A stretch of DNA of 52,037 nucleotides from an uncultured Draconibacterium sp. (GCF_913060805.1 NZ_CAJXTC010000037.1:1-52037), one strand, 5' to 3'. Counted from the stretch's first letter, positions 8,038-17,682 are shown. Numbers and translations: made by a program. Notes: a model not told the origin generated them from the letters alone.

Positions 8038-9015
8038 ATGAAACGAACACTATTTATAATTTTCCTTTTCGGTGCGTTGTTCAGCCGCGCACAGGAATTT
8101 AAATACCAGCTATTATTTGAAGGCATTGGCGATAACCGCGAGTTTACGCAGCCTTATGCTTACCCGCAAACCATTATGGGAAGTCGCGGTGCTTTTGAAG
8201 TAGGAGTTGACATCGACAACCATCAATTACGCGGAGGATTGAGCCACTTACTTGAATTTGGCAGCGATTTGGATGCGCAAAAACCAAAACTGACGCTCTA
8301 CTATCAGTTTCAGGATGAAGACAAAGAGTTTGCTTTTGGAGCTTTTCCACGACGCGATAAAATTGATTTTCCGCTAGCCATGCTAACGGATACTTTGCAA
8401 TATTACCGCCCCAATATTGAAGGAATGTTTGGCGAAATCAGATGGGACTGGGGACATCAAAATGGATTTGTTGACTGGGTTGGTAGGCAAACCGAAACGC
8501 AGCGCGAGCAGTTCATGGCCGGACTTTCGGGCGAGATCTTCTTTAAAAACCTGTTTTTGCAAAATTACCTGCTGATGTTTCACAATGCACACACACTGCA
8601 CAACGATCCGCCGTTACACATTGAAGATTACATGGGATTTGCGCTTCAGGGAGGAATTCGCACACCGGAGAATGTTAGTGTTCAGGGAGAGCTAAAAGCG
8701 GGATTGCTGACATCGCAATATCGCGAACGGAATGTAACTGACGGTTACGAAACGGCCACAAGCTTTTTTGCTGAAGCCAATATGCGCTATAAAAACCTCG
8801 GAATAAAATCGGTGATGAGTTTGGGAGCCGGACACAAATTTGCGTACGGCGATCCATATTACCGTGCTAAAAACTACTCGCGCACCGACCTGATATGGTA
8901 TTTTATCAATCACGAAAAAATTCAAGGCAAATTCAACCTGTCGATGCATTTTGTTGATTGGGATACACTCGATCAGCAACAGCAGCTTTCCATTATTTAT
9001 ATTTTTGGAAACTAG
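8038..9015 (+). CDS. Outer-membrane beta-barrel-like protein of unknown function
   Basis: This 325-residue protein has a Sec signal peptide (about residues 1-18, cleavage near SRA/Q). The mature chain is rich in aromatics and alternating residues (LTLYYQFQDEDKEFAFGAFPRR, FFKNLFLQNYLLMFHNA), with an end strand QLSIIYIFGN, consistent with an outer-membrane barrel. I do not recognise a named family. Its 3' end is of special interest because a 40-bp diverged copy of its last 12 codons plus stop is found at 11631-11670, so a paralogue once existed nearby. It is preceded by 117 nt of AT-rich spacer and transcribed alone. Confidence 0.68.
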   Translation: MKRTLFIIFLFGALFSRAQEFKYQLLFEGIGDNREFTQPYAYPQTIMGSRGAFEVGVDIDNHQLRGGLSHLLEFGSDLDAQKPKLTLYYQFQDEDKEFAFGAFPRRDKIDFPLAMLTDTLQYYRPNIEGMFGEIRWDWGHQNGFVDWVGRQTETQREQFMAGLSGEIFFKNLFLQNYLLMFHNAHTLHNDPPLHIEDYMGFALQGGIRTPENVSVQGELKAGLLTSQYRERNVTDGYETATSFFAEANMRYKNLGIKSVMSLGAGHKFAYGDPYYRAKNYSRTDLIWYFINHEKIQGKFNLSMHFVDWDTLDQQQQLSIIYIFGN

Positions 9016-9215
9016 ACTTTTACATCCTACAACATACTCTACCCTCTTCTTTTTTAGATAATTATTCATTAAATTGATGGGTATTATACAAAAAGATAAA
9101 AAACCAAATTTTAATCGTTAACCGAATGGAAGCCTTGTTCCCGATACAGCTTTAATTTCAAACTATTGATCGCGTTCTTGATGCATCCGTTTTGTTAACC
9201 TAACACCAATTCGTT

Positions 9216-11417
9216 ATGAAAATATATTTAACGCTGTTACTAGGCACAACACTAGTATATGCGCTGGCGGCTCAGAACAATAAAACTTTGTTCTTCGACG
9301 ATTTTGAAGAAACAATCAGTTACGATGCCACTTTTCAGAAATGGACAACCGAAAACCTGGAAGGCTGGCAATACTGGCACCTGGTTAGCTGGGGCTACAA
9401 TTCGGGGCAATCGATGCGCTTCGAAAACAACGATCTGGCACAAGACGACTGGTTAATTACTCATGAAATTACGGGTGAAGATATTACGAATGCCTTAATC
9501 ACTTTCGATGTTTATCACAGTGGCCAGGGCACCAAACCAATTTTACTTTATACCAACGGGTATAATGGAAACGCCGGCCAGAGTTCCTGGACCGAGATCG
9601 ATTATTCGTTAGGCGATGAAAACGACGCATGGTTCAACTGTAGTGTTCTTCTCGAAGATCCGGGCGACACCCTGTATTTTGCTTTTCGCAGCCAGGTTGC
9701 AGCCAATGCCGGAATGTTGTTTCTGCTCGACAATTTCAGGGTAACCGATTACACTCCTCCTGCCCCGTTTAATTTTGTGGATTCAAGCGATCATTTTGAA
9801 TATTATACAAATATCGAAGGCGAAAAAGATTATGCGCTGGCCATAAAAGACGATCTCGAAAAACAATTTGACAAATTAAGCTCGCTATGGAACAGACCTG
9901 GTATTGAACCGGTGTTTCAATCAGGTTCTCTCATAAAAATCTATTTTTCCATACGCGATGATATCAGTATGACAGAACAAAATACTCCAACTTGGAAATG
10001 TGGCTTTCACAACAATTCTGTGAAAGAAATTTATCTGGCACCACTTGAAAACCAACTGCAAAGCAATTTTTACGGCAACTTCAATAAGTTGGCTGTTAAT
10101 GAATTCTCACAGTTGGCAATTTCCTGCAAATTTTTAAGAGAGAACAATAATTACTTTCCTCCATATTTTCTGGAAGGTTTCGGACTCTACGAATCCGGAT
10201 TTAGACCAAACAGAGATGATGTGATTCAATATGTCACTGATGGCCTCGCATACGATTACATTACCGATACTTCAGATATAGCCAACAACACTATAAAAAA
10301 GAGCCTGATAATCGCCAATATTGAGGGACAGGTTCTAACTCCCTGGAGTTATCTTAATGTAAATCCGGGAGCAAGTTCATTCATCAGTTCTCAGTGGCAG
10401 AATTTTTTGAAGCACTTTTATACCAAACCTGAACCTGACAGGTTAAAACTTCAATATTCATCAGAACACTTTGATTTTTATAGTGCTAACTCAGACAGCG
10501 CACATATGACAGAGGCATATTCTTATTTTGAGGATGCATGTTCATATTACATGGAAAATTACGGGTTACAACCAGAGCACAGGTACAATGTAGTATTTTG
10601 TCCTGACGATCAGATTGGAGGCGATTTAACAGGCTGGGGTCCACTCAGTGGTGGTGCTGGTTGTGGAGGTGATTTGGTCATCGAAGTTTCACCAAATTTT
10701 AATTATAATCAATCCAATTTTTATAGCGACTATTTTGGATACACAGGAATGTGTGCTCATGAGTTCTTTCATATTTACTACAATCATTTTATGTGGTCTA
10801 TCCCGGGCGGATTCTGGGCAGAAGGAACGGCAGATTTTAATCAACGTCATTCTCTGAACTGGCCCATTCCTCAACACAGTTTATGGAAAATTAATGAACT
10901 GTTCGGTGCCTATAAACAAAATCATAATGCCACTATCAATCTTGAGCATATTTATACCAATCCATACAATGAATTAGACATTTACTTTTTGGGAGACATG
11001 TTCTTCGAGTTCGTTTACCAGGAATATGGAGGATTCGAAAACATTATGAAGTTTTTTAATGAAGAAATGGATTATTCAGTTTTCGGTGTTAGCTATGAAG
11101 AAATTGATAACGGATATATTAATTTTCTTAAATCACTGGCAGGGATTACAGATGTCGAACAAATAACAGAACCTAGAACAGAAGTATTTATTGAATCGAA
11201 TAAATTATGCATTCAGAATGCAGAACAAATGCAAAATGCAAAATTAGAACTATTCAACACTTCCGGGCAAAAACTTCTTCAAACCAGAATTAATATCATC
11301 TCTAATGGAAACTTTTCGTTGCCATTACCAGGCTCTGTTAAATCTCAATTTATTATTGTCCGGTTACAAACGAAAACGGATGTAATTTCAAAAAAACTAT
11401 TTAATCCCATTTACTAG
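9216..11417 (+). CDS. Secreted gluzincin-like metalloprotein with T9SS sorting domain
   Basis: This 733-residue protein has a signal peptide (about 1-19). Residues about 25-180 resemble a choice-of-anchor J/cleaved-adhesin beta-sandwich (FFDDFEE start, DDWLITHEI, LLDNFRVTD end). Two similar segments follow (HFEYYTNIEGEKDYA near 192, HFDFYSANSDSAHMTEA near 420), which suggests a duplicated peptidase-like fold. The second has a zinc motif HEFFH (515-519) with a possible third ligand in FWAEGTADF (Glu536). The C-terminus (about 655-733) is a type A T9SS sorting domain with LFNTSGQKL and a final KLFNP strand. Expected location is the cell surface or medium. The first copy shows no HExxH and may be non-catalytic. 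The substrate is unknown. Confidence 0.75.
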   Translation: MKIYLTLLLGTTLVYALAAQNNKTLFFDDFEETISYDATFQKWTTENLEGWQYWHLVSWGYNSGQSMRFENNDLAQDDWLITHEITGEDITNALITFDVYHSGQGTKPILLYTNGYNGNAGQSSWTEIDYSLGDENDAWFNCSVLLEDPGDTLYFAFRSQVAANAGMLFLLDNFRVTDYTPPAPFNFVDSSDHFEYYTNIEGEKDYALAIKDDLEKQFDKLSSLWNRPGIEPVFQSGSLIKIYFSIRDDISMTEQNTPTWKCGFHNNSVKEIYLAPLENQLQSNFYGNFNKLAVNEFSQLAISCKFLRENNNYFPPYFLEGFGLYESGFRPNRDDVIQYVTDGLAYDYITDTSDIANNTIKKSLIIANIEGQVLTPWSYLNVNPGASSFISSQWQNFLKHFYTKPEPDRLKLQYSSEHFDFYSANSDSAHMTEAYSYFEDACSYYMENYGLQPEHRYNVVFCPDDQIGGDLTGWGPLSGGAGCGGDLVIEVSPNFNYNQSNFYSDYFGYTGMCAHEFFHIYYNHFMWSIPGGFWAEGTADFNQRHSLNWPIPQHSLWKINELFGAYKQNHNATINLEHIYTNPYNELDIYFLGDMFFEFVYQEYGGFENIMKFFNEEMDYSVFGVSYEEIDNGYINFLKSLAGITDVEQITEPRTEVFIESNKLCIQNAEQMQNAKLELFNTSGQKLLQTRINIISNGNFSLPLPGSVKSQFIIVRLQTKTDVISKKLFNPIY

Positions 11418-11432
11418 TCGTTATAAAAAAGA

Positions 11433-11459
11433 ATGTCATCTGTCGCTGACGGATGACAT
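11433..11459 (+). terminator. Intrinsic-like hairpin after the T9SS metalloprotein
   Basis: ATGTCATC (11433-11440) pairs with GATGACAT (11452-11459), and GTC/GAC continue the stem to a 3-nt loop. The stem is long and sits 16 nt after the stop. The tract downstream (CCTTTGTATT) is only moderately T-rich. Confidence 0.6.
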
Positions 11460-11496
11460 CCTTTGTATTCGCGCTTCAAGCTTCCGGCTTCCTACT

Positions 11497-11630
11497 TCCA
11501 ATATCCATCTCATCAAGCAAATAACCTGGACCGCCAAATTTATCGATGAGAAAAAGTGCATAACGGATATCGATTGAAATATTACGACACTGATCCGGGT
11601 CGAACATTATATCGCTCATTGTTCCTTCCC
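11497..11630 (-). pseudogene. 3' remnant of an S46 dipeptidyl peptidase gene
   Basis: On the minus strand this encodes GTMSDIMFDPDQCRNIS, continuing to YLLDEMDI. It aligns without gaps over about 43 residues to the C-terminus of the intact S46 peptidase at 15352-17499 (STMSDIMYDPERCRNIS... YLLDEMNI). Similarity stops abruptly at about 11630, upstream of which the catalytic Ser region should lie. The reading frame is still open as part of a 70-codon ORF (11476-11688), but that ORF starts in unrelated sequence. This is debris from a lost paralogue. Confidence 0.82.
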
Positions 11631-11670
11631 GCAACAGCAACTTTCCATTATCTACATTTTTGAAAATTAG
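11631..11670 (+). pseudogene. 3' remnant of a paralogue of the 8038-9015 gene
   Basis: The 40 bp match the last 40 bp of the 8038-9015 gene at 35 positions. They read QQLSIIYIFEN-stop against QQLSIIYIFGN-stop. Four of the five differences are synonymous, so the copy diverged under coding constraint before it was broken. It abuts the S46 remnant directly. The 5' part of the gene is missing. Confidence 0.75.
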
Positions 11671-11697
11671 TAGAAAGAAAAGTTTCAATCACCGAAT

Positions 11698-14600
11698 TTA
11701 CTGCTTGCTTTCGATGGTAAAAAAGAAAGTACTTCCCTCACCCGGTGCACTTTCCACCCAAATTTCACCACCATGACTGGTTACAAATTCTTTGCATAAT
11801 GAAAGTCCGAGGCCGACACCTTTCTCTCCATTTGTTCCTTCGGCCACATTAATATTCATGTTATCGCTAAAAATGGCAGCCGCATAATCAGGCTTCATTC
11901 CCACTCCAAAGTCTTTTACCGAGAACTGCACCTTACCATCCTCTGTTGAAACAGCATCAATTTCAATGCGACTTTCTTCATTGCTAAACTTTATCGCGTT
12001 CATCAGCAGGTTTCGCAAAATAAGCTTAATCATGTTCCTGTCGAAGAATATTGAGAGCTCCCCATTTTCAAGTTTGCTTTCAATTTTTATCTGCTTCTTA
12101 AACGCCGTTGCTGCAACTTCAGTAATTGCGTTTGTAATAATCCCGGTAACATTTAACTGCTCCGGTTTAAACTCAATTTTTTTATCCTGACTTCTGGCCC
12201 AGTGCAGCAAGCTGTTCAGCAGATCAAAAGCATTGCGCGACGATTCGTGGATATGTTTTACCAACTCATGCCTGTTTTCTTCATCCAGACTTTCATAATC
12301 CTGCTCCAGCAAATTCGAGAATCCCAAAATCGCATTAAACGGATTGATTAGGTCGTGAGCAATAATAGAGAAAAGCTTATCCTTAGTGGTGTTAGCTGTT
12401 GTAAGCTCAGCATTTATTTGTGAGAGGTTTTCAGCCACCTCCGCTATTTTTTCTGTCTGTGTTTCAATTTGCTGCTTTTGCTGTTTGAGCAACAAATTTT
12501 TATCGTGGAGTTTATCCTTTTGTTTCTCCAGAATACGGTTTTTGTCGTTAAGTACCTTTGTTCTGTTTTGCACCAGCTCCTCCAACTTGTGTTTTTCAGC
12601 CTTAAGTTTTGCCACGCGATACCTGAAAATCACAATTACCAGGAACACAAGAAATAAGGTTAAACCTGAAATAAACCACCACGAAAACCACCAGGGAGGA
12701 CGTATCACCACTTTAATCGATGCGCCTTCGGTATTCCAAACGCCATCGTTATTTGCCGCAATAACCCTGAAAACATACTTTCCATGTGGAAGGTAATTAT
12801 AGGTTACATCGGGATGATCCGTTTCGATCCAGTCTTCCTCAAGTCCTTCGAGTTTGAATTTAAATTTGTTTTTTGCATGATCGACATAGCTGATCGAAGA
12901 ATATTCAAAGCCAATGGAATTTTGGTTATGTTTTAGAATAATTTCATCGGTACACAGCGGGCTCTGTGGAAGAATTTCGTTTGGCCCAAACTTTTCAACT
13001 TTTTTATTGTGAAGGTAAATCCCGCTGATGAATACATCAGGCACATCGGTGTTTATTTTCAGCTTTTCCGGATCAAAACTTGCGATTCCTTTATCTCCTC
13101 CAAAAAACAAAACGTTATCGGCATTTTTAGCACTGCTTCCGGGTTTAAACATTCCGGGCGGCAGTCCGTCTGATTCATCAAGATTCATGATCAATTGCTC
13201 GGTTTCAGGATTAAAACCAGTAATTCCTGCAACCGAACACACCCATAAATTTCCGTTTTTGTCTTCTTCCACAGAACAAATATTCTGCGCTAAAAAGCCG
13301 GGGTCAACCCGATGAAAATCATTGCTTTCGGGGTTGTATCGGCACAAGCCGGAGAATGTTCCAATCCAAATACGCTTTTTTGAGTCCAGAAACAAACAGT
13401 TTATAAAATCACTCGGTATTGTATTGGTATATTCCGGTACATTGTAGTAGGTGGTGAATTTCTTTTCACCTTTCTTCAAAACACTCACTCCACTTGGAGT
13501 TGCAGCCCATAGGTTCTCTTCCGAGTCAAGCAGAATCTGGAATGGCCAGTTATTCGAAAGATCGTTTTCTGCAAAGTTGTAATTGTAGAATTTTTGTTCC
13601 TTATAATCGAAATAATCAATTCCCTTTCCGTGTGTTATAACCCAGAAATTTCCGTCGGCATCCTCCTGAATTCCCCTGATGTCGTTGTTCGATATTGAGA
13701 ACGAATCCAGCGGATCGTTTAAATAAGTGATGAACTCGTCGTTTACCGGATCATAACACTGCAGCCCCCCAAGGTTGGTACCTACCCACATCCTGTTTTG
13801 GCTGTCGTTGTATAAACAGCAAACCGCTCCCTGCCCCAGGCTGCTGGCATCACTCAGGTCGGAATGATAAACCCGGCGATTCATGTTCTTAAAATCAAAA
13901 ACATCAAGTCCGTCGTTTCCATTTCCAATCCAGCACACGTTGTTATCGTCGAAAGCGATTGCCGAAATATTATTGTTGATCGTATGCCAGAATTTCGATG
14001 GATTTTCATCATAAGTGGTTATTCCCTTCGACGGATATCTCATACCAACACCTCCGGGGCTATTCACCGTCCAGTAGTTGCCCTGTTTGTCCTGAAGCAT
14101 CTGAGAAGGATTCTCTTCAATTAGCTCTCCGGCACTGTTGTAGCTCTGTATCCTCACAAAAGAATCAGACTCCTTTTCAAATATTCGTAATCCTATTAAA
14201 TCGCAAACCAGAATATTTTGCTGATTATCGACATAGGTAAAAACAACATAATCGGAATAGTTATCTTCCTTGCCATATCTTTTTACTTCTCCGGTTTTAG
14301 GATCCATAACATTGACTCCACCACCATAAGTTGCAATCCACAGTTTTGAATCTCCTACCAAAGAAATATCAGGCACATTATTGTCGCTTAAACTTTTGCT
14401 GTCCGCTTTGTTCGAAACATACCTTTGGGCTGTTCGTTCGGAGGTGTTATAATAAGTCAAACCTGCGTTATTCGACGCAATCCAAATGTTATTGTTTTCG
14501 TCGAAAAGAAAGTCGGTAATCCAGATTTCGGGATTGTTGTATACCAGATTGATTGTATTTTGCTCCTGATCGATACAGTAAATTGAATTCTCGGCAGAAA

Positions 14601-15057
14601 TATAGATCTTCTCATTTACATCCTGATTGATGGCTAAAATTTGACGAAATGCCCCCTCCTCCAATTCAAATCCATTCAGAATACGGTTAAAGTTATCGAA
14701 GCAAGGATTGTAGGTACACACCCCACCAACCGAGATGATCCAGACCATCCCCGATTGATCGATAAACAATTTCTGAATACGGTTATCGTACAAACTACTG
14801 CTATCGGCACCGCCCGACACGTAGCGAGTTAAGTTGTTCCCTTTTAAGCAATAAAGTCCATCGTTTGTTCCAATCCAAATAAAACCGTTATTGTCCTGAA
14901 CGATGCATGTACTATTTTTACTTTTAAATTCTTTATCCGGAATAGGATCAGAATATATTAAGTCGACAACTTTACCAAATGAAACAATATGAATAAGAAT
15001 TGCACAAAACAGCAGGAGAGGTTTAGTCCAATATTTCTTCTTAATCAATTTAATCAT
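11698..15057 (-). CDS. Sensor histidine kinase with two-component beta-propeller sensor
   Basis: This protein of about 1119 residues has the hybrid-sensor layout of Bacteroidota. An N-terminal signal/anchor is followed by about 14 propeller repeats (recurring NGFIWIGTNDGL-like and NNIWIASNNAGL-like blades, about 30-700). A Y_Y_Y domain (about 700-785) precedes a TM helix (about 790-815), a long coiled coil, a HisKA box with phospho-His about 901 (FSIIAHDLINPF) and a HATPase domain with N box NAIKFS, G1 DFGVGM and G2 GVGLGLSL. It ends there, with no receiver or AraC output domain, so an unlinked response regulator is needed. ATG 15057 is preferred over the upstream GTG at 15066 because it leads directly into the basic signal segment. 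Confidence 0.9.
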   Translation of the reverse strand: MIKLIKKKYWTKPLLLFCAILIHIVSFGKVVDLIYSDPIPDKEFKSKNSTCIVQDNNGFIWIGTNDGLYCLKGNNLTRYVSGGADSSSLYDNRIQKLFIDQSGMVWIISVGGVCTYNPCFDNFNRILNGFELEEGAFRQILAINQDVNEKIYISAENSIYCIDQEQNTINLVYNNPEIWITDFLFDENNNIWIASNNAGLTYYNTSERTAQRYVSNKADSKSLSDNNVPDISLVGDSKLWIATYGGGVNVMDPKTGEVKRYGKEDNYSDYVVFTYVDNQQNILVCDLIGLRIFEKESDSFVRIQSYNSAGELIEENPSQMLQDKQGNYWTVNSPGGVGMRYPSKGITTYDENPSKFWHTINNNISAIAFDDNNVCWIGNGNDGLDVFDFKNMNRRVYHSDLSDASSLGQGAVCCLYNDSQNRMWVGTNLGGLQCYDPVNDEFITYLNDPLDSFSISNNDIRGIQEDADGNFWVITHGKGIDYFDYKEQKFYNYNFAENDLSNNWPFQILLDSEENLWAATPSGVSVLKKGEKKFTTYYNVPEYTNTIPSDFINCLFLDSKKRIWIGTFSGLCRYNPESNDFHRVDPGFLAQNICSVEEDKNGNLWVCSVAGITGFNPETEQLIMNLDESDGLPPGMFKPGSSAKNADNVLFFGGDKGIASFDPEKLKINTDVPDVFISGIYLHNKKVEKFGPNEILPQSPLCTDEIILKHNQNSIGFEYSSISYVDHAKNKFKFKLEGLEEDWIETDHPDVTYNYLPHGKYVFRVIAANNDGVWNTEGASIKVVIRPPWWFSWWFISGLTLFLVFLVIVIFRYRVAKLKAEKHKLEELVQNRTKVLNDKNRILEKQKDKLHDKNLLLKQQKQQIETQTEKIAEVAENLSQINAELTTANTTKDKLFSIIAHDLINPFNAILGFSNLLEQDYESLDEENRHELVKHIHESSRNAFDLLNSLLHWARSQDKKIEFKPEQLNVTGIITNAITEVAATAFKKQIKIESKLENGELSIFFDRNMIKLILRNLLMNAIKFSNEESRIEIDAVSTEDGKVQFSVKDFGVGMKPDYAAAIFSDNMNINVAEGTNGEKGVGLGLSLCKEFVTSHGGEIWVESAPGEGSTFFFTIESKQ

Positions 15058-15351
15058 ACAAAACACACTCTTAACAATTTAAAAGTCAGATCGTGTCGGT
15101 GAGTTTTTGTTGAAAGCCCCTTTTCAACATCCCGGTCATTTTTAAGCCCCGCACGGACAACTAAAAATTTACCAGGAATGCACATTTTTTATCAAACACA
15201 AATGTATTGTATTCTTTAACAAACGAGGGGTAAATAGGGATGATATTGCCTTCAAAAAAGATTAAAATTTAATAGCTGAGCAAAATTAAAAAGGTGTTTT
15301 TGAATGTTTTAATATGTATAAAATAGCTACTTAAGCCTATTCAATTTTCAA
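15058..15351. other. 294-nt intergenic region, no gene seen
   Basis: This AT-rich spacer separates the propeller kinase (start) from the S46 peptidase (end), both on the minus strand. I see no ORF of note. It contains a TAnnTTTG element on the minus strand (15199-15206). No clear terminator was found for the S46 peptidase gene's 3' end, which lies just above 15351. Confidence 0.5.
15199..15206 (-). promoter_or_regulatory. Candidate -7 element (TAnnTTTG) for the propeller kinase
   Basis: On the minus strand this reads TACATTTG, an exact consensus match, giving a leader of about 130 nt before ATG 15057. There is no convincing -33 element at the usual spacing, so this is a weak prediction. Confidence 0.35.
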
Positions 15352-17499
15352 TTATTTTACAATATTCATTTCGTCGAGTAGATAACCGGCACCCGCAAAC
15401 TTATCGATGATAAACAGCGCATAACGAATATCGAGTGAGATATTACGGCAGCGCTCCGGATCGTACATAATGTCGCTCATGGTGCTTTCCCATGTTCTGT
15501 CGAAATTCACTCCGATCAGCTCGCCATTGGCATTTACCACCGGGCTACCCGAATTTCCTCCCGTTGTATGGTTCGATGCCAGAAAACAAACCGGCACATC
15601 TCCATTTACTTCGTACTGTCCAAAATCTTTAGTCTGATAAAGTTCTTTTAAACGATCCGGCACATCGTAATCGTAAATCTCCGGATTGTCTTTTTCCATT
15701 ATCCCCGTCAGCGTTGTGTAGTACTTGTATTTCACGCCGTCTTTTGGCTCGTAACCTTCCACTTTTCCGTAGGCAACGCGCAACGTAAGGTTTGCATCCG
15801 GGTAAAAAGCCTGTCCTTTTTTCATTTCCATCAATCCGGCCATGTAAATTTTCATGTTGTCGTCGATGGATTTGCTGATCTTTCGAACCTCCGGAATTAT
15901 GTCTTTCTCGTATATAAAGTTCAGTTGATTAAACATTGCAATAATCGGATCTTTGCGCAATTTCAACAATTGCTTTTCCGATCCGTTTTCAAGCAGGTCT
16001 TCCAGCTTCTCACGATCGGTTAATATCGATTTCTGATATAATTTTTTTAGCAGTTTCTCACGGTCGTTTTGTTTGATTGTTTCCACCACTTCGGCAGGTA
16101 AAAACGATGCATCAAGCCCATTAATCAACTCCGGCATCAGTGTTACAAACAGAGCTTCGTCGGTAGGCTGGTTAAAATCTTTGTAAAAGCCGGGAAGCCC
16201 TTTCAGCATGGCCGAACGCATACTTTCAACTCTTTCATCCTGATCGTTCTCAATGTTATTGATGATCGAATTAATGGTGCGTGCCTGTCTGAACACCTCC
16301 ACTCCACTCATCACAATTTCGCGGTAATAATCGTAGGCTTTTATGTACTTTGCATAGTCGGAATACAGCTCATCAAAAGCATCAAAAACCGGTTCGTATT
16401 TATTATTCCAGGTATTGTTTTGCTGTGCCCATTTTTTGAATTCCTCTTCGTAAGCCAACTTTTTATTAATGGCATCCAGGCGATTTAAACCTTTAATTTC
16501 GCCCTGCCATTTTTTCCAAGAGTTACTTATTGATTGATATTTTGCCGCGTACTGAATACGAATTTTCGGATCCGACTCCATGTCGCTTCCAATAATATCC
16601 AGCTTTTTATCGCGCAGCATAATGCGGTCAGGGTCGCGCTGGTTCATGGTTACATCAACCGCCTGGTGCGGCCAGTATTGCATGGTAGATCCCGGGTTAC
16701 CAAAAACCATTGTAAAGTCGCCGGGCTGAATTCCTTTCATCGAAACCGGGAATGACTTTTTGGGTTTAAACGGCACATTGTCGGGCGAATATTCGGCCGG
16801 TTCGTTGTTCTCATCGGCATAAATACGGAACAGCGAAAAGTCGCCGGTGTGGCGTGGCCACATCCAGTTATCGGTGTCGCCGCCAAATTTTCCAATGGCC
16901 GATGGTGGCGCTCCAACCAAACGTACATCTTTGTACACTTTATAAACGTAAAGGAAATACTGGTTACCATAAAAAAGCGGTTTTACTGATGCGGTGAATT
17001 TTCCGTCGTTTTTGGCTTCTTTAATAATACGGTCGGTATTTTCTTTAATCTTTTTGTCCTTTGCTTCGCCTTCCAAATTTTCGGTTTCGGCCATTACTTT
17101 TTCGGTAACATCTTGCATGTACTCCAGAAAACTTACCGTTAAACGTTCGTTCGGCAATTCTTCATCGCGGTTCATGGCCCAAAAACCGTTGGTCAGGTAA
17201 TCGTGTTCCACCGTACTGTGCGACTGGATCTGGCGGTATCCGCAGTGGTGGTTGGTAATCAACAATCCATCGTCCGAAATCAGTTCTCCGGTACAACCTC
17301 CACCAAAAATTACCACCGCATCTTTCATGCTCGAGTGGTTCACATCGTAAATATCGTCGGCAGTTAGTTTAAAACCCATTTCCTGCATTTCTGCCAGGTT
17401 ATATTTCTCCAGCAAAATCGGAATCCACATTCCTTCTTTGGCCGAAAGTTGAAACAGACTTAAACCCAATAATAACAGCAATAAACTCTTCTTCATCAT
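15352..17499 (-). CDS. S46 family dipeptidyl peptidase, DPP11-like
   Basis: This 715-residue serine peptidase has a signal peptide (about 1-20). It is a chymotrypsin-fold S46 enzyme that removes dipeptides from peptide N-termini in the periplasm. Catalytic motifs are LLITNHHCGY (His85), WPRHTGDF (probable Asp220) and GGNSGSP (Ser650). Arg668 in NFDRTWE lies 18 residues after the Ser, the spacing and residue recalled for DPP11 (Arg673/Ser655 in the Porphyromonas enzyme). That predicts preference for Asp/Glu at P1, whereas DPP7 has Gly there. Length is typical. The end RYALFIIDKFAGAGYLLDEM is duplicated as debris at 11497-11630. It acts with the oligopeptidase B and aminopeptidase P of this window in peptide use (inference). 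Confidence 0.93.
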   Translation of the reverse strand: MMKKSLLLLLLGLSLFQLSAKEGMWIPILLEKYNLAEMQEMGFKLTADDIYDVNHSSMKDAVVIFGGGCTGELISDDGLLITNHHCGYRQIQSHSTVEHDYLTNGFWAMNRDEELPNERLTVSFLEYMQDVTEKVMAETENLEGEAKDKKIKENTDRIIKEAKNDGKFTASVKPLFYGNQYFLYVYKVYKDVRLVGAPPSAIGKFGGDTDNWMWPRHTGDFSLFRIYADENNEPAEYSPDNVPFKPKKSFPVSMKGIQPGDFTMVFGNPGSTMQYWPHQAVDVTMNQRDPDRIMLRDKKLDIIGSDMESDPKIRIQYAAKYQSISNSWKKWQGEIKGLNRLDAINKKLAYEEEFKKWAQQNNTWNNKYEPVFDAFDELYSDYAKYIKAYDYYREIVMSGVEVFRQARTINSIINNIENDQDERVESMRSAMLKGLPGFYKDFNQPTDEALFVTLMPELINGLDASFLPAEVVETIKQNDREKLLKKLYQKSILTDREKLEDLLENGSEKQLLKLRKDPIIAMFNQLNFIYEKDIIPEVRKISKSIDDNMKIYMAGLMEMKKGQAFYPDANLTLRVAYGKVEGYEPKDGVKYKYYTTLTGIMEKDNPEIYDYDVPDRLKELYQTKDFGQYEVNGDVPVCFLASNHTTGGNSGSPVVNANGELIGVNFDRTWESTMSDIMYDPERCRNISLDIRYALFIIDKFAGAGYLLDEMNIVK

Positions 17500-17650
17500 T
17501 CTTTTAAGATTTTAAAGCGTTAAAGAGAATAAAACTGCCGAAACAAAACAATGATTAATTACATTTTGACGGGTGATTTTTATGAACTTTTATCAGGCAA
17601 TCCTGTTTGCATAAAAAACCAAAATGCCAATAAGAATTTATAGGATTTTA

Positions 17651-17658
17651 TAAATTTG
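17651..17658 (+). promoter_or_regulatory. Candidate -7 element for the 7TM sensor kinase
   Basis: TAAATTTG matches TAnnTTTG exactly and lies 24 nt before ATG 17683. It also argues against the TTG at 17656 as the start, because that codon would overlap the promoter. No -33 box at ideal spacing is seen. Confidence 0.4.
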
Positions 17659-17682
17659 TGCATCAAGCAACAGACGCTACCT

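Noticed and set aside
11476-11688. 70-codon minus-strand ORF as a real gene
   Set aside because: It is a chimera of two gene remnants: the C-terminal part is a decayed S46 tail and the N-terminal part is antisense to another gene's tail.
17656-17682. TTG-initiated N-terminal extension of the 7TM kinase
   Set aside because: It overlaps a TAnnTTTG element and adds nine residues not needed for the first membrane helix.
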